NCBI GenBank assembly: GCA_963774305.1
Contig: CAVZEM010000009.1
Location: forward strand, 1 to 64,000
DNA from: DASUPK01 sp963774305
GTDB taxonomy: Bacteria > Actinomycetota > Thermoleophilia > Solirubrobacterales > 70-9
Length of the DNA: 64,000 bases
Reading direction: 5' to 3'
The number at the start of each line of letters is the position of its first letter. The first letter of the stretch is position 1. A program made the translations under genes and the position numbers. Below the pieces are notes generated by a model. The model did not search any database. It saw only the letters and a program-made list of their open reading frames with translations, and was not told the DNA's origin. Shown piece by piece: positions 57,671-64,000 of the stretch.

Positions 57671-58624
57671 TCATCGCTCGCGCATGCGCCGGCGATAGGT
57701 TCGGTAGAAGCCCGGGCCCTTCTTGACGAAGTCCCGGAAGCGGGTGAGACGGCCCTCGGGCAGCTCGAAGCCGCCGACGATCCGGCGCGGCACCAGCCTC
57801 CATCCGTCGCCGGAGCGGGTGAGGTTGCCGCGGACCTGCATGTTGCGCTGCCAGGTGAAGTCGGGCGCGTGGCGGTGCACGGTGAGACAGGCGCGCCCCT
57901 CCAGCAGCGGCAGCCCGCTCGGCTCGACATCGATCGAGATCTCCTTGCCCGAGGGGTCGGCGGTGAAGGGGACGCGAACGGCGATCGGGAAGCCGTCCGG
58001 GCCCATCCAGCTGAGCACCCCGGTGTCGTGCTCGGCCAGGAAGTCCATTCGCCCGTCCCAGGCCGGAGGTCCCTGCGACACCTCGCCGTGGTCCTCCGCG
58101 GGCTCCTCGATGTGCCCCGAGCGGACCTCCTCCAGATGGGCGTCGTGCACGGTCGGCTCCTCGGCGAGGTTCCCTTCGGGCCAGACGAAGATCCGCTCGG
58201 GCCGGACCTTGATGTAGAGGCGGGCGTAGTACCAGTTGAACATCGGGCGCAGGGGCTTCGGCGGGTTCATCTTCTTCGTCGCCGGCAGCTTGATTCCGGA
58301 CTCGCGCACATAGCGCTCGGCGTTCGCCTGCAGGTCCTCGTCGTCGACGGTGGCCGTGCCCTGGACGAGCACCTTGAGGCCCGTGTCGATCCCCGAGCCC
58401 GTCGGGTCCGAGAAGAGCAGCGAGACGCTCGGGTGTGCCTGCGCGTCGTCGGCCTTCTTCGGATAGCCGAGCCCCGTGGTCACGTCGATCGTCGGCCCCC
58501 CCTGGTCGTAATACGGGGTGACCGGCCATGTGATCGGCTGCTTGGAGCGGTCGACGGTTGTGAGCTCGCAGGTGATGAAACTCTCGAACGCGTCTCGCAC
58601 GTCCGGGGGAAGGGTGCTCGTCAT
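57671..58624 (-). CDS. split-barrel flavin/pyridoxamine-phosphate-oxidase-like protein
   Basis: 317 residues. The first half (FITCELTTVDRSKQPITWPV, HPSVSLLFSDPTGSG, VLVQGTATV) is a PNPOx-like FMN-binding split barrel. The second half (FLAEHDTGVLSWMGPDGFPI, GRACLTVHRHAPDFTWQRNM) looks like a second, degenerate copy. Members often act as F420- or FMN-dependent reductases or heme-handling proteins. Which cofactor is used is not evident. Its stop lies 13 nt past the convergent gene. Confidence 0.8.
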   Translation of the reverse strand: MTSTLPPDVRDAFESFITCELTTVDRSKQPITWPVTPYYDQGGPTIDVTTGLGYPKKADDAQAHPSVSLLFSDPTGSGIDTGLKVLVQGTATVDDEDLQANAERYVRESGIKLPATKKMNPPKPLRPMFNWYYARLYIKVRPERIFVWPEGNLAEEPTVHDAHLEEVRSGHIEEPAEDHGEVSQGPPAWDGRMDFLAEHDTGVLSWMGPDGFPIAVRVPFTADPSGKEISIDVEPSGLPLLEGRACLTVHRHAPDFTWQRNMQVRGNLTRSGDGWRLVPRRIVGGFELPEGRLTRFRDFVKKGPGFYRTYRRRMRER

Positions 58625-58811
58625 CGAGCCGAATTGTTACGCGACTACGGCCCGAGCGGAACCTGGCTCGGATCGCAGTCACGCCTCGCGCCGATACTGG
58701 TCGTCTTCACCGCGATCATCGGCATGCTCCTCGGCGCGCTCGGCGGCAAGCTCGAGGGGCGCGCCATGCAGCGCGGGGCCTGCCCGCGCCGCCCACTCGC
58801 AGGCGTCCGGC
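58625..58811. other. gap with an orphan membrane-helix coding stretch
   Basis: A plus-strand frame contains PSGTWLGSQSRLAPILVVFT then AIIGMLLGALGGKLEGRAM, one convincing membrane helix with a polar end. It has no good start (only a TTG at 58634) and no near stop. It may be the remnant of a small membrane protein gene. Nothing else is seen here. Confidence 0.35.
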
Positions 58812-59447
58812 CTAGGGGAGCTCGTCCGGCAGGACGATCCGCCGCTCGTCCCCCTCGCCCTCGACCCGCGGCTCGACCGGCTTCACGATGCGGCGACGCG
58901 CGGCCTCCAGGGCCTCCTCGGCGTTGGCGAATCCGACCAATGACTCGAGGTGCTTGATGGTGGGGAAGACCAGCGGCAGCTCCCCGGCGTGGTGGCGGTC
59001 GAGCGCGTCCTGCGGCCCGAACCAGCCGGCGTCGACGGTCTCCGAGCCGTCGGGCTGGGGTGGCGAATGGGCGGGCGCCAGGGCCAGATAGAAGCGCGTG
59101 TCGAAGCGGATCGGCACCACCCTCGGCGTGATCCAGCGCGAGTACGCCACCATCTCCTCGGCGGGGACCTCGATGCCGGCCTCCTCGGCGAGCTCCCGGG
59201 CCGCGGCGGTGCGGTGGGCCTCCTCGCCATCGCCATCCTTGGAGTCGACCGCGCCGCCCGGGAACACCCAGACGCCGGGCATGAAGCGAGCCTCGGGGTT
59301 GCGCTGTACGAGCAGGATCTCGAGGCCGCGTTCGGCGTGCTTGCCGCCCCGGCGAAGGAGGATCACCGTCGCTGCCGGCCTCGGGACGGCCGGGGCATCA
59401 CCCTCGTCTCGCAGGGGCGTGCCGCCCGCCTCGGGCAGATCGCTCAT
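58812..59447 (-). CDS. Nudix hydrolase
   Basis: 211 residues from MSDLPEAGGTPLRDEGDAPA. ATVILLRRGG, PEARFMPGVWVFPGGAVDS and RTAAARELAEEAGIEV make up the Nudix fold, with the metal-binding REL-EEAG. The box has a 5-residue insertion after GGAVD. The C-terminal part (LPLVFPTIKHLESLVGFANA) is typical of the CoA-pyrophosphatase/NUDT19-like branch. GGAGGGGAG stands before the ATG. Confidence 0.88.
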   Translation of the reverse strand: MSDLPEAGGTPLRDEGDAPAVPRPAATVILLRRGGKHAERGLEILLVQRNPEARFMPGVWVFPGGAVDSKDGDGEEAHRTAAARELAEEAGIEVPAEEMVAYSRWITPRVVPIRFDTRFYLALAPAHSPPQPDGSETVDAGWFGPQDALDRHHAGELPLVFPTIKHLESLVGFANAEEALEAARRRIVKPVEPRVEGEGDERRIVLPDELP

Positions 59448-59492
59448 TGCGCTCCCCTCCAATCGACCTCCACCTCTCGCGAGCCTACTCGT

Positions 59493-59498
59493 TACATT
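59493..59498 (+). promoter_or_regulatory. candidate -10 box of leaderless rubredoxin gene
   Basis: TACATT ends 8 nt before the ATG at 59507; no ribosome binding site is present. Confidence 0.45.
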
Positions 59499-59506
59499 GG
59501 CGCCCC

Positions 59507-59692
59507 ATGGCAGCGGAGACCACCACAAAGCAGCTCTACATCTGCACCTCGTGCGGGTTCATCTACGACCCGGATGAGGGCGATCCCGACGGCGGGGTGC
59601 CGCCGGGAACGTCGTTCGCGGACATCCCCGACGATTGGTTCTGCCCGGTCTGCGGGGCCCGGAAGTCGGACTTCGAGCCGTACGAGGAGTAG
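59507..59692 (+). CDS. rubredoxin
   Basis: 61 residues. The two iron-binding knuckles are CTSCGFIYDPDEGD and CPVCGARKSDF, giving a single Fe(Cys)4 site, with the usual IPDDWFCPVCG. A small one-electron carrier in the cytoplasm. An ATG at 59507 gives the normal length; a longer upstream frame would lie in the Nudix promoter. The stop meets the bioA stop end to end. Confidence 0.93.
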   Translation: MAAETTTKQLYICTSCGFIYDPDEGDPDGGVPPGTSFADIPDDWFCPVCGARKSDFEPYEE

Positions 59693-61027
59693 TCAGGCCG
59701 CTTCGAGCAGGGCCGCGTCGAGCCGGCCCTTTGCGCCGGAGTCGAGCTCAGCGACCGGGTAGGCCGAGCGGATCGACTCGGCGACGACCTGAACGAGCCG
59801 GCGCAGGTCCTGCTTGGAGATGGCCAGTGGCGGCATCAACACGATCACGTCGCCCAGCGGCCGGACGATGACGCCGCGACGGCGAGCCTCGAGCGCCACG
59901 CGATGTCCGAGCCGCAGCTCGGGATCATGTTCGCCGAGGTCGATGCCGACCATCAGACCGCGCTGGCGGACCTCCCTGACCTCGCGCATCCGCTCCACTT
60001 GACCGAGCCACTCGGAGAGCAGCCGGATCTTGGGCTGGATCCGCACCAGTGTGCGCTCCTGCTTGAACAGCTCCAGGGAGGCGATCGCCGCCGCGCAGGC
60101 CAGCGGGTTGCCCGTGTAGGTGTGGCCGTGGAAGAAGGTCTTGTAATCGGAGTGGGCGCCGAGGAAGGCCTCGTAGATCCGCTCGGTTGCGAGGGTCGCG
60201 GCGAGCGGCATGTAGCCGCCGGTCAGCCCCTTTGCGATGCAGAGCAGGTCGGGCGAGACGCCCTCCTGCTCGCAGGCGAACATGGTGCCCGTGCGGCCGA
60301 AGCCGGTCGCCACCTCGTCGCAGATCAGCAGCACGCCGTGGCGGTCGCAGAGCCGCCGCACCGCGTGCAGGTAGCCGGGCGGGTGGGTGATCATCCCGGC
60401 GGCCCCCTGCACGAGCGGCTCCATCACGACCGCGGCGACCTCCTCCTCGCGGAGCGCCAGCAGCCGGGCGATGTCGTCGATGTTGCCGGGCTCGGCTCGG
60501 TGGGACTCGAAGAGGAGAGGTCCGAAGGTGGAGTGGAAGAGCGGCATCCCGCCGACCGAGACCGATCCGATGGTGTCACCGTGGTAGGCATCCTCGAGGC
60601 AGATGAACGAGGTCTTCCTGACGTGCTGCCCGCCGCGGTGTTGCCAGTATTGGAACGCCATCTTCAGCGCGACCTCGACGGCTGTCGACCCTGAGTCCGA
60701 GTAGAAGACGCGGCTGAGGCCGGGGGGTGCGATGTCGACCAGTCGCCCCGCCAGCTCCGCCGCGGTCGGATGGGATAGGCCGAGCATGGTGGAGTGGGCG
60801 ACGCGGCCGAGCTGATGGCAGACCGCTTCGTCGATCGCCGGATGGCGATGGCCGTGGACGTTGCACCACAAAGAGGAGACGCCGTCCAGATAGCGGCGGC
60901 CGTCGGTGTCGATCAGCTCGGTCCCCTCCGCGGACTCGATCATCAACGGCTCCTCCGCCACCCAGTCACGCTGCTGCGTGAACGGATGCCAGAGGTGATC
61001 GTGATCGAGCCGGGCAGCTTTCTGCAT
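59693..61027 (-). CDS. bioA: adenosylmethionine--8-amino-7-oxononanoate aminotransferase
   Basis: 444 residues from MQKAARLDHDHLWHPFTQQR; HLWHPFTQ is diagnostic for BioA. YSDSGSTAVEVALKMAFQYW, LICDEVATGFGRTG and the PLP-lysine segment CIAKGLTGGYMPLAATL follow. It makes 7,8-diaminopelargonate in biotin synthesis. No other bio gene is in the window. The frame is open further upstream but loses similarity. The start is 31 nt from the divergent MFS gene. Confidence 0.93.
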   Translation of the reverse strand: MQKAARLDHDHLWHPFTQQRDWVAEEPLMIESAEGTELIDTDGRRYLDGVSSLWCNVHGHRHPAIDEAVCHQLGRVAHSTMLGLSHPTAAELAGRLVDIAPPGLSRVFYSDSGSTAVEVALKMAFQYWQHRGGQHVRKTSFICLEDAYHGDTIGSVSVGGMPLFHSTFGPLLFESHRAEPGNIDDIARLLALREEEVAAVVMEPLVQGAAGMITHPPGYLHAVRRLCDRHGVLLICDEVATGFGRTGTMFACEQEGVSPDLLCIAKGLTGGYMPLAATLATERIYEAFLGAHSDYKTFFHGHTYTGNPLACAAAIASLELFKQERTLVRIQPKIRLLSEWLGQVERMREVREVRQRGLMVGIDLGEHDPELRLGHRVALEARRRGVIVRPLGDVIVLMPPLAISKQDLRRLVQVVAESIRSAYPVAELDSGAKGRLDAALLEAA

Positions 61028-61033
61028 TTGCCG

Positions 61034-61049
61034 TTGGCCAACATATGAT
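61034..61049. promoter_or_regulatory. overlapping divergent promoter region bioA / MFS
   Basis: TATGAT (61044-61049) is a -10 box 9 nt before the plus-strand ATG at 61059. On the minus strand TATGTT (61045-61040) stands 12 nt before the bioA ATG. The palindromes TTGGCCAA (61034-61041) and CATATG (61042-61047) lie between, so one regulator could control both genes. Confidence 0.45.
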
Positions 61050-61058
61050 CGCCGCCGG

Positions 61059-62534
61059 ATGGACTTGAGCGGGCTGATCACCGACGCGAACCGCAAGTGG
61101 TGGACCCTCGGCGCGATGTGCCTGTCGATGTTCATGATCATGCTCGACAGCACGGTGGTGAATGTCGCGCTCCCGTCGATCCAGAGAGACCTGAAGACCA
61201 CCGTCGACCAGCTCGAGTGGGTCGTGAACGGCTACACACTGAGCTTCGCGGCGCTGCTGGTCACGGGCGGGCGGCTCGGCGACATCTTCGGCAGGCGGCT
61301 GATCTTCATGATCGGGGTCGCCGTCTTCGCGATCTCGTCCGCCACCGCCGGCCTTGCACCGGATTCGACGACGCTGGTGGTCTCGCGGATCGCGGAGGGA
61401 GTCGGAGGCGCGCTGATGATGCCGGCCACGCTCTCGATCATCACCGACGCATTCCCGGCGGAGGAGAGGGGCAAGGCGATCGGGACCTGGGCGGGAATCT
61501 CGGGGCTGGCCCTGTCATTCGGACCGCTGGCCGGCGGCTTCCTCACCGAGCAGGTGAGCTGGCGGGCGATCTTCTACATCAACATCCCGATCGCGGTGCT
61601 TGCGCTGATCGCAGCCCTGACCGCCGTGAGGGAATCACGTGATGAGAAGGCGGAGCGCTCGGTCGACTACCTCGGGGTCGTCCTGCTGACCGTCGCGCTG
61701 ACCTCCGTCGTCCTGGCCCTGATCGAGGGGAACGACTGGGGCTGGGGCTCAGCGCGGATCATCGGCCTGCTGGTCATCGGGGTGGTCGCGACGGCGGCCT
61801 TCCTCTTCACCGAGTCCCGGGTCAGGGCGCCGATCGTCGACTTCGAGTTCTTCCGCTCCCGCAACTTCATCGGCGCCAACCTGGTTGCACTGATGATCAG
61901 CTTCGCGATGATGGGCGCCTTCTTCTTCCTGGCAATCTATCTCCAGGATCTGCTCGGCTTTTCGCCGCTCGAGACCGGGGTGCGGTTCCTGCCCACCACC
62001 GTCGTGATCGTCATCGCTGCGCCCGTCGCCGGTCGTGTGGCCGACCGGATCGGGTCGCGGCTGCCCATGGTCCTGGGGCTTGTCATCACGTCCGTCTCCC
62101 TCTACCTGTTCTCCCGAATGGACGCCGCGACCACCTACAACGACCTGCTCCCTGCATGGATCCTGCTCGGGATCGGCATCGGAATCACGATGTCCCCTAT
62201 GTCGACGGCGGCCATGAACGCGGTCGCCGTGGACAAGGCCGGCGTCGCCTCCGGCACCCTCCAGATGTTCCGGATGATGGGCGGCACCATCGGTGTCGCC
62301 GCCACCGGGGCGATCTTTCAATCGAAGCTCGGCGCCTTCAACCCGGCCACGCTGGCGAGCGGGGGAGTGGCGGAGGCGACGAAGTTCACCGATGCGCTCG
62401 GCGCCGCGATGGCGTTGGGAGCCGGGCTGACGATCGTCGGCGCAGCCGTCGCTGCCCTGGTGATCCGGGGCAAGCCGAAGCACGAACTCTCGGCCCACGG
62501 CGGGCCGGAATTGCCCAGGGCCGCGGCTCTCTAG
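61059..62534 (+). CDS. MFS drug transporter, DHA2 (EmrB/QacA) type
   Basis: 491 residues with 14 predicted helices. The motif WVVNGYTLSFAALLVTGGRL then GDIFGRR (motif A) and ISGLALSFGPLAGGFLTE (motif C, antiporter signature) are clear. The protein is expected to expel drugs or lipophilic compounds in exchange for protons. It is about half identical by eye to the transporter at 63125, including the N-terminal DANRKWWTLGAMC. It diverges from bioA. Confidence 0.92.
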   Translation: MDLSGLITDANRKWWTLGAMCLSMFMIMLDSTVVNVALPSIQRDLKTTVDQLEWVVNGYTLSFAALLVTGGRLGDIFGRRLIFMIGVAVFAISSATAGLAPDSTTLVVSRIAEGVGGALMMPATLSIITDAFPAEERGKAIGTWAGISGLALSFGPLAGGFLTEQVSWRAIFYINIPIAVLALIAALTAVRESRDEKAERSVDYLGVVLLTVALTSVVLALIEGNDWGWGSARIIGLLVIGVVATAAFLFTESRVRAPIVDFEFFRSRNFIGANLVALMISFAMMGAFFFLAIYLQDLLGFSPLETGVRFLPTTVVIVIAAPVAGRVADRIGSRLPMVLGLVITSVSLYLFSRMDAATTYNDLLPAWILLGIGIGITMSPMSTAAMNAVAVDKAGVASGTLQMFRMMGGTIGVAATGAIFQSKLGAFNPATLASGGVAEATKFTDALGAAMALGAGLTIVGAAVAALVIRGKPKHELSAHGGPELPRAAAL

Positions 62535-62587
62535 CCGTCACGTGTCGCCGGGCAGTGTGACCCTTGTCACAGATCGTTGCGGTTTCG

Positions 62588-62613
62588 AAAAGGTTGCAAG
62601 CGTGTAACCTTTT
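62588..62613. promoter_or_regulatory. candidate MarR operator over its own promoter
   Basis: AAAAGGTT (62588-62595) and AACCTTTT (62606-62613) form a perfect 8-bp inverted repeat with a 10-bp spacer. The -10 box TAACCT (62605-62610) is inside the right arm, so binding would block RNA polymerase. Confidence 0.65.
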
Positions 62614-62618
62614 CTCAT

Positions 62619-63128
62619 ATGGAAGCAGCGACGAGAGAACGGAAGAGCCCGCAGGGCCATCGAGACCTGGCCCTCAAGCTGAGCGCCCTGGTCGTTCGCT
62701 GCATGGGCCCCCGCGGCAACGAGGTCTTCCGGGTGATCGACGAGAGCGGCCTGACCTTCGCCCAGATGAAGGTGCTGGTCGAACTCCAGGTCCCCGACGA
62801 GGAGTCCCGGACGGTCACTGCGGTCTCCGAGGAGCTCGGCATCTCCGTCGCGTCGGCCAGCCGCGCCACCGACGGGCTGGTGCGAAAGAAGCTGGCGACG
62901 CGGGTCGAGGACGCCAACGACCGTCGCGTCAGGCGGCTCACCCTCACTCCGAAGGGACGCCGTCTGGCCGACCGGATCATCTCCGCGCGCCTGGCGACCC
63001 TCGAGGACTTCACGGCCTCGCTGGAGCCCGCTGAGAGACAGAAGCTTGAGTCGGCCCTCAATGCGCTCCTGGAGCGCCCCGAGATCGCCGCGATCTACAG
63101 CAATCATGAGAGGAAGGTCAGCCGATGA
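62619..63128 (+). CDS. MarR-family transcriptional regulator
   Basis: 169 residues. The winged helix is VTAVSEELGISVASASRATD, VRKKLATRVEDANDRRVRRL and TLTPKGRRLADR, with the DxRxx wing motif (DRRV). These dimers bind palindromes and release them with phenolic or drug ligands. A palindrome sits over its own promoter. The ATG is 8 nt from the -10 box, so the mRNA may be leaderless. The stop overlaps the next transporter start by 4 nt; the two form an operon. Confidence 0.92.
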   Translation: MEAATRERKSPQGHRDLALKLSALVVRCMGPRGNEVFRVIDESGLTFAQMKVLVELQVPDEESRTVTAVSEELGISVASASRATDGLVRKKLATRVEDANDRRVRRLTLTPKGRRLADRIISARLATLEDFTASLEPAERQKLESALNALLERPEIAAIYSNHERKVSR

Positions 63129-64000
63129 CCCGATACCGGCACCTGATCACCGACGACAACCGCAAGTGGTGGACGCTCGGAGCGATGTGCTTCGCGCTCT
63201 TCATGGTGATGCTCGACAACACCGTCGTGAACGTCGCCCTGCCGTCGATCCAGCGCGATCTGCACGCGCAGATCTCGTCGCTGGAGTGGGTCATCAACGG
63301 CTACACGCTCACCTTCGCCGTCCTGATCGCGACCGGCGGCCGCCTGGGTGACGTCTTCGGCCGCAGGCTGATGTTCCTGGCCGGAGTGATCATCTTCGCG
63401 ATCACGTCCGCGACGGCCGGAATCGCTCAGGACCCGGCGATGCTGATCGGCAGCCGCGCGATCCAGGGCATCGGGGCCGCGCTGATGATGCCGGCGACGC
63501 TCTCGATCATCACCAACACCTTCCCCGCCGCCGAACGAGGCAGGGCGATCGGCATCTGGGCCGGCGTATCCGCGCTGGCGCTTTCGATTGGTCCCGTCGT
63601 CGGCGGCGCACTGACGGAGTACGTGAGCTGGCGCGCGATCTTCTTCATCAACCTCCCGGTCGCGGTCGGCGCGGTGGCGGCCACGGTGTTCGCCGTGCGC
63701 GAGTCGCGCGACGAGACGATCGACCGGCGAGTGGACTACCCGGGCATAGTTGCTCTGACCGCCAGCCTGACGGCGATCGTGCTGGCCCTGATCGAGGGCA
63801 ACAGCTGGGGCTGGACCTCCACCTCGATCCTCTCGCTCCTGGCCGGCGGCCTGGTTGGCCTGGCGATCTTCGTCGCGATCGAGCTCCGGGTCTCGGCCCC
63901 GATGGTCGAGTTCGCGCTCTTCAAGACGCGCCAGTTCATCGGCTCCAACCTGGTGGCCTTCATCATCACCTTCGCCATGATGGGCACGTTCTTCTTCATG
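63125..64000 (+). CDS. MFS transporter, DHA2 type, cut by the window end
   Basis: 292 residues are seen; the rest lies beyond the window. DDNRKWWTLGAMCFALFMVM, WVINGYTLTFAVLIATGGRL, GDVFGRR and VSALALSIGPVVGGALTE match the transporter at 61059 throughout. It is translated together with the MarR regulator (ATGA overlap) and is its probable target. The two transporters bracket the regulator, as after a tandem duplication. Confidence 0.92.
   Translation, partial: MTRYRHLITDDNRKWWTLGAMCFALFMVMLDNTVVNVALPSIQRDLHAQISSLEWVINGYTLTFAVLIATGGRLGDVFGRRLMFLAGVIIFAITSATAGIAQDPAMLIGSRAIQGIGAALMMPATLSIITNTFPAAERGRAIGIWAGVSALALSIGPVVGGALTEYVSWRAIFFINLPVAVGAVAATVFAVRESRDETIDRRVDYPGIVALTASLTAIVLALIEGNSWGWTSTSILSLLAGGLVGLAIFVAIELRVSAPMVEFALFKTRQFIGSNLVAFIITFAMMGTFFFM

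Noticed and set aside
57869..58957. Plus-strand frame of 362 codons over the split-barrel gene
   Set aside because: Antisense shadow; only its part at 58634-58760 encodes a plausible membrane helix, noted separately.

Overview
The window is GC-rich (about two thirds G+C by eye) chromosomal DNA of a bacterium whose ribosomal proteins, RNA polymerase subunits, frequent GTG/TTG starts, many TAnnnT boxes just upstream of start codons and a family of secreted Ser/Thr/Lys-rich proteins point to Actinomycetota, most likely class Thermoleophilia (Solirubrobacterales-like). The phylum is well supported by gene content; the class is inference.

Layout. 1-1.1 kb: the broken 3' end of a glycoside-hydrolase-like gene and a small secreted protein. 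1.2-10.5 kb: an L10-leader-type attenuator, then rplJ, rplL, rpoB, rpoC. 10.6-11.5 kb: two minus-strand genes. 11.5-17.4 kb: the str cluster (rpsL, rpsG, then fusA, tuf), split by a minus-strand pair of paralogous membrane proteins. 17.5-30.6 kb: the S10/spc cluster rpsJ to map, mostly with 1-8 nt overlaps. 30.6-31.8 kb: an LtrA-family membrane gene on the minus strand, where infA would usually lie. 32.0-35.0 kb: rpmJ, rpsM, rpsK, rpsD, rpoA, rplQ. 35.0-39.3 kb: a second minus-strand pair of paralogous small membrane proteins, truA, surE, ligA. 39.5-47.7 kb: a D-Ala-D-Ala carboxypeptidase, a patatin, two gene remnants meeting at one junction, a glycerate kinase, an acyl-CoA ligase, a 58-residue protein with a near-consensus promoter, a Nif3/DUF34 protein and a DsbA-like thioredoxin. 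47.8-52.5 kb: a secreted/adhesin-like island. 52.5-53.8 kb: tRNA-Pro(CGG) and a stretch with many frameshifts. 53.9-64 kb: superoxide dismutase, a GMC-type oxidoreductase, SCP2, a split-barrel flavoprotein, a Nudix hydrolase, rubredoxin, bioA, and a MarR regulator beside two tandem DHA2-type MFS transporters, the last cut by the window end.

Functionally the first 35 kb is the transcription/translation core. Its control appears layered: a leader attenuator before rplJ, a terminator in the fusA leader, inverted repeats around both hexamers of the rpoB promoter, and a hairpin hiding the rplN ribosome binding site. Several ribosomal proteins carry long charged low-complexity additions (acidic tails on L10, L5 and S5; an acidic then basic N-terminal arm on S17; basic arms on L22 and L4). 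This is the most unusual protein-level signal in the window.

Other signals without a ready explanation are an 82-84 bp three-tier palindrome present twice, each time between convergent genes and with compensating base changes, and about a dozen genes that look leaderless. Several genes, including the essential rplR and the rplJ tail, contain frameshifts that read like sequence errors, and 52.3-53.8 kb is a frameshift hotspot. Coordinates of those genes should be read with that in mind.
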